The notes beneath the pieces are model-generated. The model worked only from the letters and a program-made list of their open reading frames with translations. It was not told the origin of the DNA and searched no databases. DNA of 64,000 nt from contig JBKQMG010000105.1 in NCBI GenBank assembly GCA_052146815.1, positions 4,140-68,139 on the forward strand, given 5' to 3'. This DNA comes from DATJZH01 sp052146815. Its GTDB lineage: Bacteria > Actinomycetota > Actinomycetes > Streptosporangiales > Streptosporangiaceae. Both the position numbers and the translations under genes were made by a program. Shown here one piece after another: positions 25,705 to 35,364 of this stretch. Position 1 is the stretch's first letter. Every line of letters begins with the position of its first letter.

Positions 25705-27207
25705 ATGCAGCAACCGCGCAGGATGTCTCGCCTGGCTCGCTGGGCCGTGCCCGCCGGAGCGGTCGCGACCGCCGGGCTCGTGGCCGCCGGCACTGTGCTG
25801 TCCGGTGCGCAGGCCGCTCCGCGGCTGCCCGCCCGGACTCCCGCGCAGCTGCTGGCCAGCGTGGCACGCGGCGCGGCCGGCGCGCCGCGGCCGATGACCG
25901 CGACGATTTCCGAGAGCGCCGCGCTGGGGTTCCCCAGCCTGCCCGACATGGGCGGCGTGTCGTCGGCCCTGTCGCTGCTGTCCAGCTCGCACACGATCCA
26001 GCTGTGGTACGCCGACCCGTCGCATGTCCGGGTCGCGGTCCCGGCGTCGATGGGGGAGACCGACCTGCGGCTCGACGGCCGTCAGGTGTGGCTGTGGCAG
26101 AGCAGCAGCCAGACCGCCACCCACCTGGTGCTGCCGGCCACGTCCTGGAAGCACGTAAAGGGCAAGGTCCCCGGCCGCGCGGCGGCCGCCGCCGTGACCC
26201 CGCAGCAGGCCGCCCGACAGGTCCTGGCCGCGGTCGGCCCGACCACGGCGGTCAGCGTCCAGCAGAACGTCACCGTGGCCGGCCAGGCCGCCTACCAGCT
26301 CCGGATCGCGCCGCGCAGCAGCCAGTCGCTGGTCGGTCAGGTCAGGATCGCCATCGACGCGGCAAACTCGATGCCGCTGCAGCTGCAGGTCTTCGCCCGC
26401 GGCGCGAGCAGCCCGGCTTTCCAGATTGGCTACACCGCGATCTCCTGGGGTCGGCCCGCGGCCTCTAACTTCGCCTTCACCCCGCCGAAGGGCGCGAAGG
26501 TCCGGCAGGTGCAGCTGCCCCCCGCTGGCCTGCCGGGCGGTCTGGCCCTGCAGGCCGGGCTGCCCGGCCTGCCGCTGCCCGCGCCGGGCAACTTCCACCG
26601 CGTTGTGATCGGCAGGGGGGCCGCGATCGGCAAGATCGCTCCTGTCCCGCCGGGTGTCCGCCATCTGATCGTCAACGGCAAGAACCGCCGCCTGATCGTT
26701 AGCGGCAAGATGACGCCCGCGCAGCTCCGGAAGCTGAAGGCTCTCCTCAAGCGCAGGCCCGGCAAGTTCCAGGGGCCGGCGATCGCCCGGGTGCCCGCCG
26801 GGCCGCGGCCGCAGGTGATCGGGAAGGGCTGGCTATCAGTGGCCGTCATCCCCGCGAAGGCCGGCCTGGCCGGGTTCCTCGCACAGCCGCGCGCCATGGC
26901 GGTCTTCGGGGGCACCGTTCAGTCCAGCCGTGCCGCGGCCGGTTCCGCGCCGGCCGGCCGGGTGCCCGCCGCAGCGGGCAAGAACAGTGCGCAGGTCCGG
27001 GCCTTCGCCGGTCCCGGTCCCGCTGGCCAGTACCGGGCGGCGCTTCCGCTGCTGCTGAAGGCCGCCACCCCGGTGCACGGTGCCTGGGGCAGCGGCAGGC
27101 TGCTGCGCACGGCCCTGGTGTCCGTGCTGATCACCAGCAAGGGTCAGGTGCTGATCGGCGCGGTCACCCCGTCGGTGCTGTACGCAGACGCCGCGCATAT
27201 TAAGTGA
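25705..27207 (+). CDS. LolA-like / DUF2092 exported protein
   Basis: The ATG at 25705 follows GGAGG and gives 500 residues. A signal peptide covers about 1-37, ending LSGAQA. The mature part has a LolA-like half-barrel (HTIQLWYADPSHVRVAVP, DGRQVWLWQSSS, AISWGRPAASNFAFTPPKGA), then a long basic and Pro/Gly-rich region. In actinomycetes such proteins are encoded with an ABC transporter, as here: the next gene overlaps by GTGA. It may sense or carry a lipophilic substrate at the outer face. Confidence 0.75.
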   Translation: MQQPRRMSRLARWAVPAGAVATAGLVAAGTVLSGAQAAPRLPARTPAQLLASVARGAAGAPRPMTATISESAALGFPSLPDMGGVSSALSLLSSSHTIQLWYADPSHVRVAVPASMGETDLRLDGRQVWLWQSSSQTATHLVLPATSWKHVKGKVPGRAAAAAVTPQQAARQVLAAVGPTTAVSVQQNVTVAGQAAYQLRIAPRSSQSLVGQVRIAIDAANSMPLQLQVFARGASSPAFQIGYTAISWGRPAASNFAFTPPKGAKVRQVQLPPAGLPGGLALQAGLPGLPLPAPGNFHRVVIGRGAAIGKIAPVPPGVRHLIVNGKNRRLIVSGKMTPAQLRKLKALLKRRPGKFQGPAIARVPAGPRPQVIGKGWLSVAVIPAKAGLAGFLAQPRAMAVFGGTVQSSRAAAGSAPAGRVPAAAGKNSAQVRAFAGPGPAGQYRAALPLLLKAATPVHGAWGSGRLLRTALVSVLITSKGQVLIGAVTPSVLYADAAHIK

Positions 27208-28265
27208 CGAGCGCGTCGCGCTGGCCCGCGCAGGACGAGATCAGCCCGGGTCAGCCCGCCGCCGGCGCAGGCGGCGAGCCGCCCAGCCCGGCCGGGGACC
27301 TGCCCGGAGCCGGGGCCGTCCAGCGCGGCCAGGGCAGCGCCGCCATCGCCACCAGCCAGCTGACGAAACGGTTCCGCAGCGGGCAGGTTGCCGTCGACCA
27401 GGTGAACCTGGCGGTGCCCGCCGGGTCGGTCTACGGCTTCCTCGGCCCGAACGGGTCGGGCAAGACCACGACCATCCGCGTGCTGCTCGGCCTAGTCCAG
27501 CCCACCAGCGGCAGCCACGAGCTCCTCGGCGTCGAGATGCCGGCGGGCATCAATGCCGTGCTGCCCCGGGTGGGGTCGCTGGTGGAAGGACCAGCTTTTC
27601 ATCCGCACCTGTCCGCGCGGGCGAACCTGGCCCGGTGCGACGCCGCCGACCGCACCGCCGATCCGCGCTCGATGGCCGCCAGGATCGACGAGGCGCTGCA
27701 CAAGGTGGGGCTGCTGGCGGCCGCCGGGAAGCACTACCGGGCTTACTCCCTTGGCATGAAGCAGCGACTGGCCATCGCGGCGAGCCTGCTGCGACCGCGC
27801 GAGCTGATCATCCTGGACGAGCCCACGAACGGCCTCGACCCGCAGGGCACCCGGGAGGTCCGGTCGCTGATCAAGGAAGTCGCGGCCGGCGGCACTACTG
27901 TCTTCGTCTCCTCGCACCTGCTGGCCGAGGTGGAGCAGGTCTGCTCCCACGTCGGGGTCATGCGGGCGGGGAAACTGGTGTTCCAGGGCTCGCTGCAGGA
28001 CCTGCGCGGCCGCGGGACCGCCCGGATCCTGGTGCGCACGGCTGAGGTGCCGCGTGCCGCCCAGCTGATGACCAGCCTCGGACTGTCCGAGGTGGTCTCT
28101 GCCGACGGCGAGGTGAGCGCCCAGCTCGGTGATCACGCGCCCGAGCAGATCTGCGCCGATCTCGTCCTCGGCGGCGTGCCCGTGGCCGGCCTGGAGACCC
28201 CGCGGCCCAGCCTGGAAGACCTGTTCGTCGAGCTCACCGGCGAGGGCTTCGATGTCAGCGGCTGA
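27204..28265 (+). CDS. ABC transporter ATP-binding protein (drug/lipid exporter type)
   Basis: The 353-residue ATPase has a disordered N-terminus of about 45 residues, Walker A GPNGSGKTT (81-89), signature SLGMKQRLAIA, Walker B LIILDEPTNGLDPQG and a switch His in VSSHLLAEVEQV. The signature and C-terminal domain are those of CcmA/DrrA-type exporters. The GTG start overlaps the LolA-like stop. It pairs with the permease that begins inside its last codons. Confidence 0.92.
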   Translation: MTSASRWPAQDEISPGQPAAGAGGEPPSPAGDLPGAGAVQRGQGSAAIATSQLTKRFRSGQVAVDQVNLAVPAGSVYGFLGPNGSGKTTTIRVLLGLVQPTSGSHELLGVEMPAGINAVLPRVGSLVEGPAFHPHLSARANLARCDAADRTADPRSMAARIDEALHKVGLLAAAGKHYRAYSLGMKQRLAIAASLLRPRELIILDEPTNGLDPQGTREVRSLIKEVAAGGTTVFVSSHLLAEVEQVCSHVGVMRAGKLVFQGSLQDLRGRGTARILVRTAEVPRAAQLMTSLGLSEVVSADGEVSAQLGDHAPEQICADLVLGGVPVAGLETPRPSLEDLFVELTGEGFDVSG

Positions 28266-29148
28266 CCTGACCAGCACCGGCCGGCCGGCCGGGGCACCGT
28301 CCGCTGAGCGGCGCCCCGGACCCATCGCGCAGTGGACGCGCTTCCTGCGGTCGGAGATCCGCCTGGTCTTCGTGCGCCCGCGCACCATCGTGCTGCTCGT
28401 CGTGCTCGCGGTGATCCCGGTCCTGCTGGGCGTGGTGCTCTGGGTGTCGGGCGTGGGGAACAACGGCTCCGGCGGCGGCCCCCCGTTCCTCAACCAGGTC
28501 GCGGGCAACGGGGTGTTCCTGGCGTTCGTCGCCCTGGTGGTCATGCTGACCCTGGTCCTGCCGCTGGTCATCGCCATCGTCGCCGGCGACTCGATCGCCG
28601 GCGAGGCCGGCCGGGGCACGCTGCGCTATCTGCTGACGGTCCCGGCGGGCCGGACGAGGCTGCTGACCGTCAAGTACGCCACCGTGGTGGTGTTCTGCAC
28701 GGCCGCGTGCCTGCTGATCGCGGCGGCCGCGGTGGCGACGGGCGCCGCGCTGTTCCCCGTCGGGCCGGTCACGCTCCTGTCCGGGACGTCGATATCCCTC
28801 GGCGCGGGGCTGCTCCGGCTGCTGATGGTGGTCCTGTACGTGGCTGCGGCGATGGCCTCGCTCGGCGCGATCGGGCTGGCGATCTCGACGTTCACCGAGC
28901 ATTCCATCGCCGCGATGGCCGCGCTCCTGATCCTCACCGTCGGCAGCGAGGTCGCCGACAGCGTCCCGCAGATCTCGGCCGTGCACCCGTACCTGCCCAC
29001 GCACTGGTGGCTGTCGTTCGACGGGCTCCTCCGGGCCCCCGTCGCCTGGCCGGAAGTGCTGCACGGGCTGCTGTCGTTCGCCGTGTACGCCGTCATCTTC
29101 CTGGCTGTCGCGTGGGCCCGGTTCACCACCATGGACGTCACCAGCTGA
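28252..29148 (+). CDS. ABC-2 type permease
   Basis: From the ATG at 28252 the product has 298 residues with about six TM helices (TIVLLVVLAVIPVLLG, then four more, then the C-terminal AVYAVIFLAVAW). The motif GEAGRGTLRYLLTVP at the cytoplasmic loop is typical of ABC-2 permeases. The start lies 14 bases inside the ATPase gene. The frame extending further upstream is antisense-like noise. Substrate unknown. Confidence 0.9.
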   Translation: MSAADLTSTGRPAGAPSAERRPGPIAQWTRFLRSEIRLVFVRPRTIVLLVVLAVIPVLLGVVLWVSGVGNNGSGGGPPFLNQVAGNGVFLAFVALVVMLTLVLPLVIAIVAGDSIAGEAGRGTLRYLLTVPAGRTRLLTVKYATVVVFCTAACLLIAAAAVATGAALFPVGPVTLLSGTSISLGAGLLRLLMVVLYVAAAMASLGAIGLAISTFTEHSIAAMAALLILTVGSEVADSVPQISAVHPYLPTHWWLSFDGLLRAPVAWPEVLHGLLSFAVYAVIFLAVAWARFTTMDVTS

Positions 29149-29150
29149 TC

Positions 29151-29172
29151 CGCCCGGCCCTGCGCCCGGGCG
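29151..29172. terminator. Weak GC-rich hairpin between convergent genes
   Basis: CGCCCGG and CCGGGCG (29151-29157 and 29166-29172) can pair over an 8-base loop between the convergent permease and acyl-CoA synthetase genes. There is no T-run, so a terminator role is only positional. Confidence 0.3.
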
Positions 29173-29205
29173 TCTTCGCTGCGCCGGGCGGCTGCGTCCC
29201 TCCCG

Positions 29206-31017
29206 TCAGGTCTTGAGGCCGGGGAAGTCCTCTTCCCAGAACTCGGTGATCCCGCGCCCGCCGGCCGCGGGAAAAGCACCCGGCTGCGCCGGGGGGCTGG
29301 CGGGCAACGCACTGCCAGGCACGGCGCCGCCTGCCGGGGCGCCCGCTGGCGGGGCGCCGCCTGCCGGGGCGCCGTGCCGCTCCTCCTCCAGGGCCCTCAG
29401 CTGGACGCGGCGGATCTTTCCGGAGATGGTCTTGGGCAGCTCGCCGAACTCGATCCGCCGGATCCGCTTGTAGGGGGCGAGCCGCTGCCTGGCGTAGGTG
29501 AGGATCGCCAGCGCCGTCTCGGGCGATGCCTGCCTGCCCGCGGCCAGCACGACGTAGGCCTTGGGTACCGCCAGCCGCAGCGGGTCGGGGGAGGGCACCA
29601 CCGCGGCCTCCGCGACCGCGTCGTGCTCGATCAGCACGCTCTCCAGCTCGAACGGCGAGATCCGGTAGTCGGACGCTTTGAAGACATCGTCGGTCCGGCC
29701 GATGTAGGTGATGGACCCGTCGCCGTCCCGGCTGGCGACGTCCCCGGTGTGGTAGTAGCCGTCGCGCATCGCCTCGGCAGCGCGATGCGGGTCATCGCGG
29801 TACCCGGTCATCAGGCCCAGCGGCCGCCGGGCCAGGTCCAGGCAGATCTCGCCCTCAGCGCCGGGTGCGCCGGTCAGCGGATCGAGCAGCGCCACTTCGT
29901 AACCGGGCAGCGGGCGGCCCATCGAGCCGAGCCGGACTGGCTGGCCCGGGGTGTTGCCGATCTGGGCGGTCGTTTCCGTCTGGCCGTAACCGTCCCGCAC
30001 GGTGATGCCCCAGGCCCGCTGCACCTGCTCGATCACCTCGGGATTCAGCGGCTCGCCCGCTGACACGCACTCCAGCAGGCCGCTCACGTCACACGCGGCC
30101 AGATCGGCCTGCACGAGGATCCGCCACACGGTCGGCGGCGCGCACAGCGAGGTCACCCCGCACGACCCGATGGCCGCGAGCAGCGCGTCCGCGGAGAACC
30201 GCTCGTGCCCGAGCACGAAGGCGGCGGCGCCCGCGATCCACGGCGCGAACACGTTGCTCCAGGCATGCTTGGCCCAGCCGGGCGAGGAGACGTTCAGGTG
30301 CACGTCGCCCGGCTGCAGGCCGATCCAGTACATCGTGGACAGGTGGCCGACCGGATAGGAGACGTGCGTGTGTTCGACCAGCTTGGGCTGCGCGGTGGTG
30401 CCCGAGGTGAAATACAGCAGCAGCGGATCGCCGGCCAGGGTGACGCCCTCGGGCGCGAAGTCACGCGGTGCGCCGAGCGAATCGTCGTAGCGCTGCCAGC
30501 CGCCAGCGGGCTCGCCCACGGCCACCCGGGTCCAGCTTCCGGGCAGGCCGGCGAACTTAGGCGTGTGCACCGACTCGGTGACGACGTGCCGGACATCACC
30601 GCGGGCGATCCGGTCGGCCAGATCGCCCGGTCCGAGCAGCGTCGAGGCCGGGATGATGACCGCGCCGAGCTTCATCGCCGCGAGGATGACCTCCCACAGC
30701 GGCACGATGTTGCCCAGCATCAGCAGCAGCCGGTCACCGCGCCGCACGCCGAGGCCGCGCAGCCAGCTGGCGACCTGGTCAGACCGGCCGGCCAGCTCGG
30801 CGTAGCTCAGCTGCTGGTCCGTCTCCTCAGTGATGACCCGCAGGGCGGCAGTGTCCGGCTGCTCGGCGGCGAGCACGTCGAACCAGTCGAGGGCGAAGTT
30901 GAACTCCGCCAGCTGCGGCCAGCTGAACTGGCTGCGGGCAGCCTGGTAATCCTCGCGCTGGCGCAGCAGCAGGTCCCGTGCGGCGCGGAACGCGGCGGTA
31001 GATGGCGAATCGCTCAT
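29206..31017 (-). CDS. Acyl-CoA synthetase (medium-chain/acetyl-CoA synthetase-like, AMP-forming)
   Basis: The 603-residue enzyme has the ANL-superfamily core motifs: YFTSGTTAQPK (P-loop), DGYGQTETT, YHTGDVASRDGDG and the C-terminal catalytic Lys in PKTISGKIRR. It activates a carboxylic acid to acyl-AMP and then acyl-CoA. Between residue 545 and the conserved end EFWEEDFPGLK there is a 45-residue Ala/Pro/Gly linker, encoded in part by a 30-bp periodic repeat (29323-29373). The gene is divergent from the helicase gene with only a few bases between starts. Confidence 0.92.
   Translation of the reverse strand: MSDSPSTAAFRAARDLLLRQREDYQAARSQFSWPQLAEFNFALDWFDVLAAEQPDTAALRVITEETDQQLSYAELAGRSDQVASWLRGLGVRRGDRLLLMLGNIVPLWEVILAAMKLGAVIIPASTLLGPGDLADRIARGDVRHVVTESVHTPKFAGLPGSWTRVAVGEPAGGWQRYDDSLGAPRDFAPEGVTLAGDPLLLYFTSGTTAQPKLVEHTHVSYPVGHLSTMYWIGLQPGDVHLNVSSPGWAKHAWSNVFAPWIAGAAAFVLGHERFSADALLAAIGSCGVTSLCAPPTVWRILVQADLAACDVSGLLECVSAGEPLNPEVIEQVQRAWGITVRDGYGQTETTAQIGNTPGQPVRLGSMGRPLPGYEVALLDPLTGAPGAEGEICLDLARRPLGLMTGYRDDPHRAAEAMRDGYYHTGDVASRDGDGSITYIGRTDDVFKASDYRISPFELESVLIEHDAVAEAAVVPSPDPLRLAVPKAYVVLAAGRQASPETALAILTYARQRLAPYKRIRRIEFGELPKTISGKIRRVQLRALEEERHGAPAGGAPPAGAPAGGAVPGSALPASPPAQPGAFPAAGGRGITEFWEEDFPGLKT
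29323..29373. repeat. Coding direct repeat, 21-bp perfect copies at 30-bp period
   Basis: GGCGCCGCCTGCCGGGGCGCC occurs at 29323-29343 and 29353-29373. It lies in the acyl-CoA synthetase linker and encodes repeated Gly-Ala-Pro-Ala-Gly-Gly-type sequence on the minus strand. Confidence 0.85.
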
Positions 31018-31023
31018 AGCACT

Positions 31024-33264
31024 ATGGTGGCAGCCCGCGGCCCTGCCGGGCGCGATAGCGTTTCAGACGTGTCCCGAGGCTCTGCCCCCTTCCCATCCGC
31101 CGCCGATGTGACCGGCCCGCCCGGCCCGGCTGCCGATGCGGGCGACGCCGGGTCCGGGCTGCCCGATGTCGCGGCCCTGCTGGCGATCGCGGTCGACGGC
31201 ATCGGCGGAGCGGAACGGCCCGGGCAGGTGGCGATGGCCCGCGCCGTGCAGCACTCCATCGAGACCGGTGAGCACCTCGCGGTCCAGGCCGGCACCGGAA
31301 CCGGGAAATCGCTGGCCTACCTGGTCCCCGCCGTGCGGCATGCCGTTTCCGAGCACGCCACGGTGGTGGTGTCGACGGCCACCATCGCCTTGCAGCGCCA
31401 GCTCATCGACCGCGATCTGCCGCGCCTGGCCGCCGCCCTGGAGCCCGTGCTCGGGCGGCCTCCCGTCTTCGCCATCCTCAAGGGCCGCCGGAACTACCTG
31501 TGCCTGCAGCGGGTGCGGACGGGCGCGCCCGATGATCCCGCGGACATCCTGTTCGACCCGCGCGCGGCGTCAGCGACCGGACGTCAGGTACAGCGGCTGC
31601 ACGAATGGGCGCAGACGACCCGGACCGGCGACCGGGACGAGCTGGTCCCCGGCGTCACCGAGCAGGCCTGGCGGCAGGTCTCGGTGACCGCGCGGGAGTG
31701 CATCGGAGCACAGCGCTGCCCGTTCGGCACGCGGTGCTTCGCCGAGCTGGCCCGCAGCGAGGCGGGCCAGGCCGACGTGGTCGTGACCAACCACGCCCTG
31801 CTGGCGATCGACGCGATCGAGGATTTCGATGTGCTGCCCGAGCACGACGTGGTGATCATCGACGAGGCGCATGACCTGGTGGACCGGGTCACGTCGGTAG
31901 CCTCCGCCGAGCTGTCCGCGGCCGCCGTCGAAACCGCCGGCCGGCGATGCGGCCGCATGATCGAGGAGCAGGCGACGGGCCGGCTCCGGGCGGCCGGCGA
32001 GGCGGCCGAGCGCGTCCTCGCCGCGCTTGCGGCCGGGCGCCTCGACGTGCTGGGCGAGGCTCTCGCCACCACGCTCGCCGCCGTACGCGACGCCGCAGGC
32101 GGCTGCGCCAGCGAGCTGCGCGCCAGTGCGAAAAGGGCCGAAGACGATCCCGAGCAGAACGCGGCGCGCCGGGCGGCCCTGGCTCCCTTAGAGGAGCTGC
32201 AGGGTGCTGCGGAGCGGATCCTCGGCGCGTTCGGCCCGGACGTGGCCGCGCGCCCGGACGTAGTGTGGATGGAGCGGCCGCGTGCCGATGAGCAACCCCG
32301 GCCGCCCACCCTGCGGGTAGCCCCGCTGGCCGTGGGCGGACTGCTGGCCGCGCGGCTGTTCAGCCGCCGGACGGTCACGCTGACCTCGGCGACGCTGGCG
32401 CTCGGCGGCTCGTTCGAGCCGCTCGCGCGGCAGTGGGGCCTGACCCGGCCCGACGCGGCCGGGACAGACGCGGCCGGGACAGCCGGGGCTGAGGGGGAGC
32501 AGGCAGAGCAGCGGGAGCAGGCGGGCGGGGCTGGACCGGAGAAACCGGCGGGTGCGCCGGCGGCATCGGCGTGGTCGGGTCTCGACGTCGGCTCGCCGTT
32601 CGATCACCCGCGGCACGGCATTCTCTACATCGCCCGGCGGCTGCCGCAGCCTGGCCGCGACGGGCTGCCGGAGGCTTACCTGGCCGAGCTGCGCGAGCTC
32701 ATCACGGCGGCGGGCGGCCGGACGCTCGGCTTGTTCTCGTCCATGCGGGCCGCCCGGCAGGCCGCCGCCGAGCTGCGGGACCAGATCGGCTTCCCGCTGC
32801 TGTGCCAGGGCGATGATGCCACCGCGCAGCTGATCAGCCAGTTCGCTGCTGATGAGGCCAGCTGCCTGTTCGGCACCTTGTCCTTGTGGCAGGGGGTCGA
32901 CGTTCCGGGCCGGTCGCTGCAGCTGGTCGTGATCGACCGGATCCCGTTCCCCCGGCCTGATGACCCGCTGGCCTCGGCCCGGCAGCGGGCGGTGGCGGCG
33001 CGCGGCGGCGATGGCTTCATGGCGGTGGCCGCCGCGCACGCCGCGCTCATGCTCGCGCAGGGCTCCGGCCGGCTGCTGCGCACGACCACCGACCGCGGCG
33101 TCGTCGCGGTACTGGACCCGCGGCTGGCGACCGCGCGCTACAGCGGCTACCTGCGCGCCTCCCTGCCGCCGTTCTGGACGACGACCGACCCCGAGGTGGT
33201 CCGCGGCGCGCTGCGCCGCCTGGCGGCTAGCTCTGATCCGGCGCAGGCGGCGGCGTCGGCGTAG
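31024..33264 (+). CDS. DinG/XPD-type ATP-dependent DNA helicase
   Basis: The product has about 746 residues. Walker A is GTGTGKSLAYL and motif II is VIIDEAHDL. Four cysteines in the XPD-like iron-sulfur position are visible: NYLCLQ, ARECIGAQRC and PFGTRC. Motif VI is in AQGSGRLLRTTTDRG. DinG helicases unwind R-loops and recombination structures. The start is uncertain: ATG 31024 and GTG 31069 are in frame and neither has a clear RBS, so leaderless translation is possible. An insert near residue 480 carries a 15-bp duplication (DAAGTDAAGT). The 3' end overlaps the convergent gene by 38 bases. Confidence 0.9.
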   Translation: MVAARGPAGRDSVSDVSRGSAPFPSAADVTGPPGPAADAGDAGSGLPDVAALLAIAVDGIGGAERPGQVAMARAVQHSIETGEHLAVQAGTGTGKSLAYLVPAVRHAVSEHATVVVSTATIALQRQLIDRDLPRLAAALEPVLGRPPVFAILKGRRNYLCLQRVRTGAPDDPADILFDPRAASATGRQVQRLHEWAQTTRTGDRDELVPGVTEQAWRQVSVTARECIGAQRCPFGTRCFAELARSEAGQADVVVTNHALLAIDAIEDFDVLPEHDVVIIDEAHDLVDRVTSVASAELSAAAVETAGRRCGRMIEEQATGRLRAAGEAAERVLAALAAGRLDVLGEALATTLAAVRDAAGGCASELRASAKRAEDDPEQNAARRAALAPLEELQGAAERILGAFGPDVAARPDVVWMERPRADEQPRPPTLRVAPLAVGGLLAARLFSRRTVTLTSATLALGGSFEPLARQWGLTRPDAAGTDAAGTAGAEGEQAEQREQAGGAGPEKPAGAPAASAWSGLDVGSPFDHPRHGILYIARRLPQPGRDGLPEAYLAELRELITAAGGRTLGLFSSMRAARQAAAELRDQIGFPLLCQGDDATAQLISQFAADEASCLFGTLSLWQGVDVPGRSLQLVVIDRIPFPRPDDPLASARQRAVAARGGDGFMAVAAAHAALMLAQGSGRLLRTTTDRGVVAVLDPRLATARYSGYLRASLPPFWTTTDPEVVRGALRRLAASSDPAQAAASA
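32452..32481. repeat. 15-bp coding tandem duplication in the helicase gene
   Basis: GACGCGGCCGGGACA occurs twice in tandem at 32452-32466 and 32467-32481. It encodes DAAGT twice in a low-complexity insert of the DinG-like helicase. Confidence 0.85.
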
Positions 33265-34069
33265 CCGGATACACGACGGGAAACAGCGGGTGTGCCATGA
33301 CCGCTCCGCGGGGCAGCTCCCGGTCGAGGCCCTCGAACGGCGGTGAGGTCCGCCACCGCCGCGGCGCGTGCCGCGCTGCTGCCGACAGGTACCGCAGGGA
33401 CAGCACCCGGCGCCGTCCGCGGAACGGGAATCCCGGCGCGCCGTGCACAGTCAGGAAATCGAAGAAGATGGCGTCGCCGGGCTCCATCTCGAACCGGCGG
33501 ATGTCGAAAGCGTCTCGGCCGGCCTCGATGTCTGGCAGCTCGGCCAGGCTGCCGGGCGGGAACCATCTGGCCTCGCCGGTCATGAACGTCCTCGGCATGA
33601 GCCACGGGCCGCGATGCGTGCCGGCCATCAGCTCCAGGCAGCCCCCCTCGGGAACCGGGTCCACCGGGATCCAGGCGCTGACGCCGGGTCCGTCGACGTT
33701 GTAGTACGGCTGATCCTGGTGCCATGGAGTGCGCTGCCGGGTTCCGCCTTCCTTCACCAGGATGTGGTCGTGGTAAAAGCGCACCTCGGGGGTCGCCATC
33801 AGGCTGGCCGCGATCTGCGGCAGCCTCGAATTACGCGCCAGGGACTCGATCTGCCCGATCTCCCGCCACCGGCAGAAATCCTCGGTGAACGCGCCCGGAT
33901 CACCGGCGCCGCTGGCCACCTGCGCCAGCGGTCCGGGATCAGCCAGCACCCGGTCGATCGCGGCGGCGGCCGTGGCGAGCTCAGCGGGATCGAGCGCTTC
34001 GCGCACGCAGACGACGCCGTCCCTGGCGAAAGCCCGGGCCAGTTCCGGATCGGTCACAGATCGCGCCAT
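33227..34069 (-). CDS. Phytanoyl-CoA dioxygenase (PhyH) family Fe/2-oxoglutarate oxygenase
   Basis: From the ATG at 34069 (MARSVTDPEL) the protein has 280 residues. The double-stranded beta-helix facial triad is visible as His and Asp in PWHQDQPYYN and the distal His in TVHGAPG; a following RRRVLSLRY supplies the 2-oxoglutarate Arg. The family hydroxylates aliphatic or secondary-metabolite substrates. Its Pro-rich C-terminus (TPTPPPAPDQS) is encoded in the 38-base overlap with dinG, suggesting late extension of the frame. Confidence 0.85.
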   Translation of the reverse strand: MARSVTDPELARAFARDGVVCVREALDPAELATAAAAIDRVLADPGPLAQVASGAGDPGAFTEDFCRWREIGQIESLARNSRLPQIAASLMATPEVRFYHDHILVKEGGTRQRTPWHQDQPYYNVDGPGVSAWIPVDPVPEGGCLELMAGTHRGPWLMPRTFMTGEARWFPPGSLAELPDIEAGRDAFDIRRFEMEPGDAIFFDFLTVHGAPGFPFRGRRRVLSLRYLSAAARHAPRRWRTSPPFEGLDRELPRGAVMAHPLFPVVYPATPTPPPAPDQS

Positions 34070-34210
34070 CCCATCACCCCCGAAGCCGGTCAGCGGGCCG
34101 CCCGCCGCGGGCCGCATGGTCCCTCATCCTCACGGTAAGCCGTCAGCTCCAGCTGCGGACTCACCGTGATCATGCAACCGAGGGCGGCCGCCGGAGTCAG
34201 AGGACGGGAG

Positions 34211-35209
34211 TCAGAGGACGTCGTGGCCGGGGTGATTCTCAGCCGGCACCGGCCCCCGCTCGGCGGGAATCGAGCCGAGGCGCCCGGCCTGGAAGTCCTC
34301 GAAGGCCTGCACCAGCTCGGCCCTGGTGTTCATCACGAACGGGCCGTAGGCCGCCACGGGCTCCCGGATCGGCTGGCCGCCGAGCACGAGCACGTCGAGG
34401 CCCTCGCTCGGCCCGTCGGCGCGCCGGGCAGCATCGAACGTGATCACATCGCCCGGGCCGAACACGGCCAGCTGGCCCGTCCGCACCGGACGCTGATCGG
34501 CGCCCGCGCTGCCTGAGCCGGCCAGGACGTAGCCGAGGGCGTTGAAGTCGGGCCGCCACGGCAGCCGCAGCTGCGCGCCCGGCTCGAGGGTCGCGTGCAG
34601 CAGCGCGATCGGCGTGTGCGTGACGCCGGGGCCCTGATGACCCGCGACGTCACCGGCGATCACCCGCATGAGCGTGCCGCCGTCCGGCGAGCTCAGCAGC
34701 GCGACCTCGGCTGCGCGGATGTCCTGGTAGCGCGGGCTGGTCATCTTCATCCGGGCCGGCAGGTTCACCCACAGCTGGAAGCCGTGGAACAGGCCGCCGG
34801 AAACCACCAGCTCCTCGGGCGGCTCCTCAATGTGCAGCACGCCGCCGCCGGCGGTCATCCACTGCGTGTCCCCGTTGCTGATGAGGCCGCCGCCGCCGTT
34901 GGAGTCCTGGTGCCGGAACGTCCCGTCGATGATGTAGGTGACGGTCTCGAAACCGCGGTGCGGATGCCAGGGGGTGCCCTTCGGCTCGCCCGGGGCGTAG
35001 TTGACCTCGCCCATCTGGTCCATGTGGATGAACGGGTCCAGGGCGCTGAGGTCAACCCCGGCGAAGGCTCGCCGGACGGGGAAGCCCTCGCCCTCGAACC
35101 CCGACGGCGCGGTGGTCACCGACAGCACGGGCCGGTCCTGCGCGACCGCCCGGTCGGGCTCTTCCACCCTCGGCAGCAGCAGGATGTCATCGACGGTGAC
35201 TGCTGGCAT
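34211..35209 (-). CDS. Pirin family protein
   Basis: The 332-residue bicupin has the pirin metal site in HPHRGFETVTYIIDG and the downstream His/Glu in GVLHIEEPP. GGAGGAG precedes the ATG. Pirins bind iron; some are quercetinases and others regulate redox responses. The gene stands alone, with 155 bases to the TetR gene stop. Confidence 0.92.
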   Translation of the reverse strand: MPAVTVDDILLLPRVEEPDRAVAQDRPVLSVTTAPSGFEGEGFPVRRAFAGVDLSALDPFIHMDQMGEVNYAPGEPKGTPWHPHRGFETVTYIIDGTFRHQDSNGGGGLISNGDTQWMTAGGGVLHIEEPPEELVVSGGLFHGFQLWVNLPARMKMTSPRYQDIRAAEVALLSSPDGGTLMRVIAGDVAGHQGPGVTHTPIALLHATLEPGAQLRLPWRPDFNALGYVLAGSGSAGADQRPVRTGQLAVFGPGDVITFDAARRADGPSEGLDVLVLGGQPIREPVAAYGPFVMNTRAELVQAFEDFQAGRLGSIPAERGPVPAENHPGHDVL

Positions 35210-35364
35210 GTCGTCATCTCCTCCGGAGCGGAATCGTCAGGTGGGGCAGACTCGTTCGGGTCTCACCATCATGCGCCGAGCAGCCCCGCTCCCGCGACGC
35301 TCGCCGTGCCCGCGCCAACGATGATTGAACGCGCAACATTCCCCCGGGCCGACCCCGGCGGCGG

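Noticed and set aside
24355..26664. 769-codon minus-strand open frame
   Set aside because: Antisense to the dimethylformamidase-like and LolA-like genes; Arg/Gly-rich without domains.
27204..29148. Exporter operon with the LolA-like protein as a novel toxin or secretion system
   Set aside because: LolA-like/DUF2092 proteins with ABC-2 transporters are a common actinobacterial arrangement; nothing here points to toxin genes.
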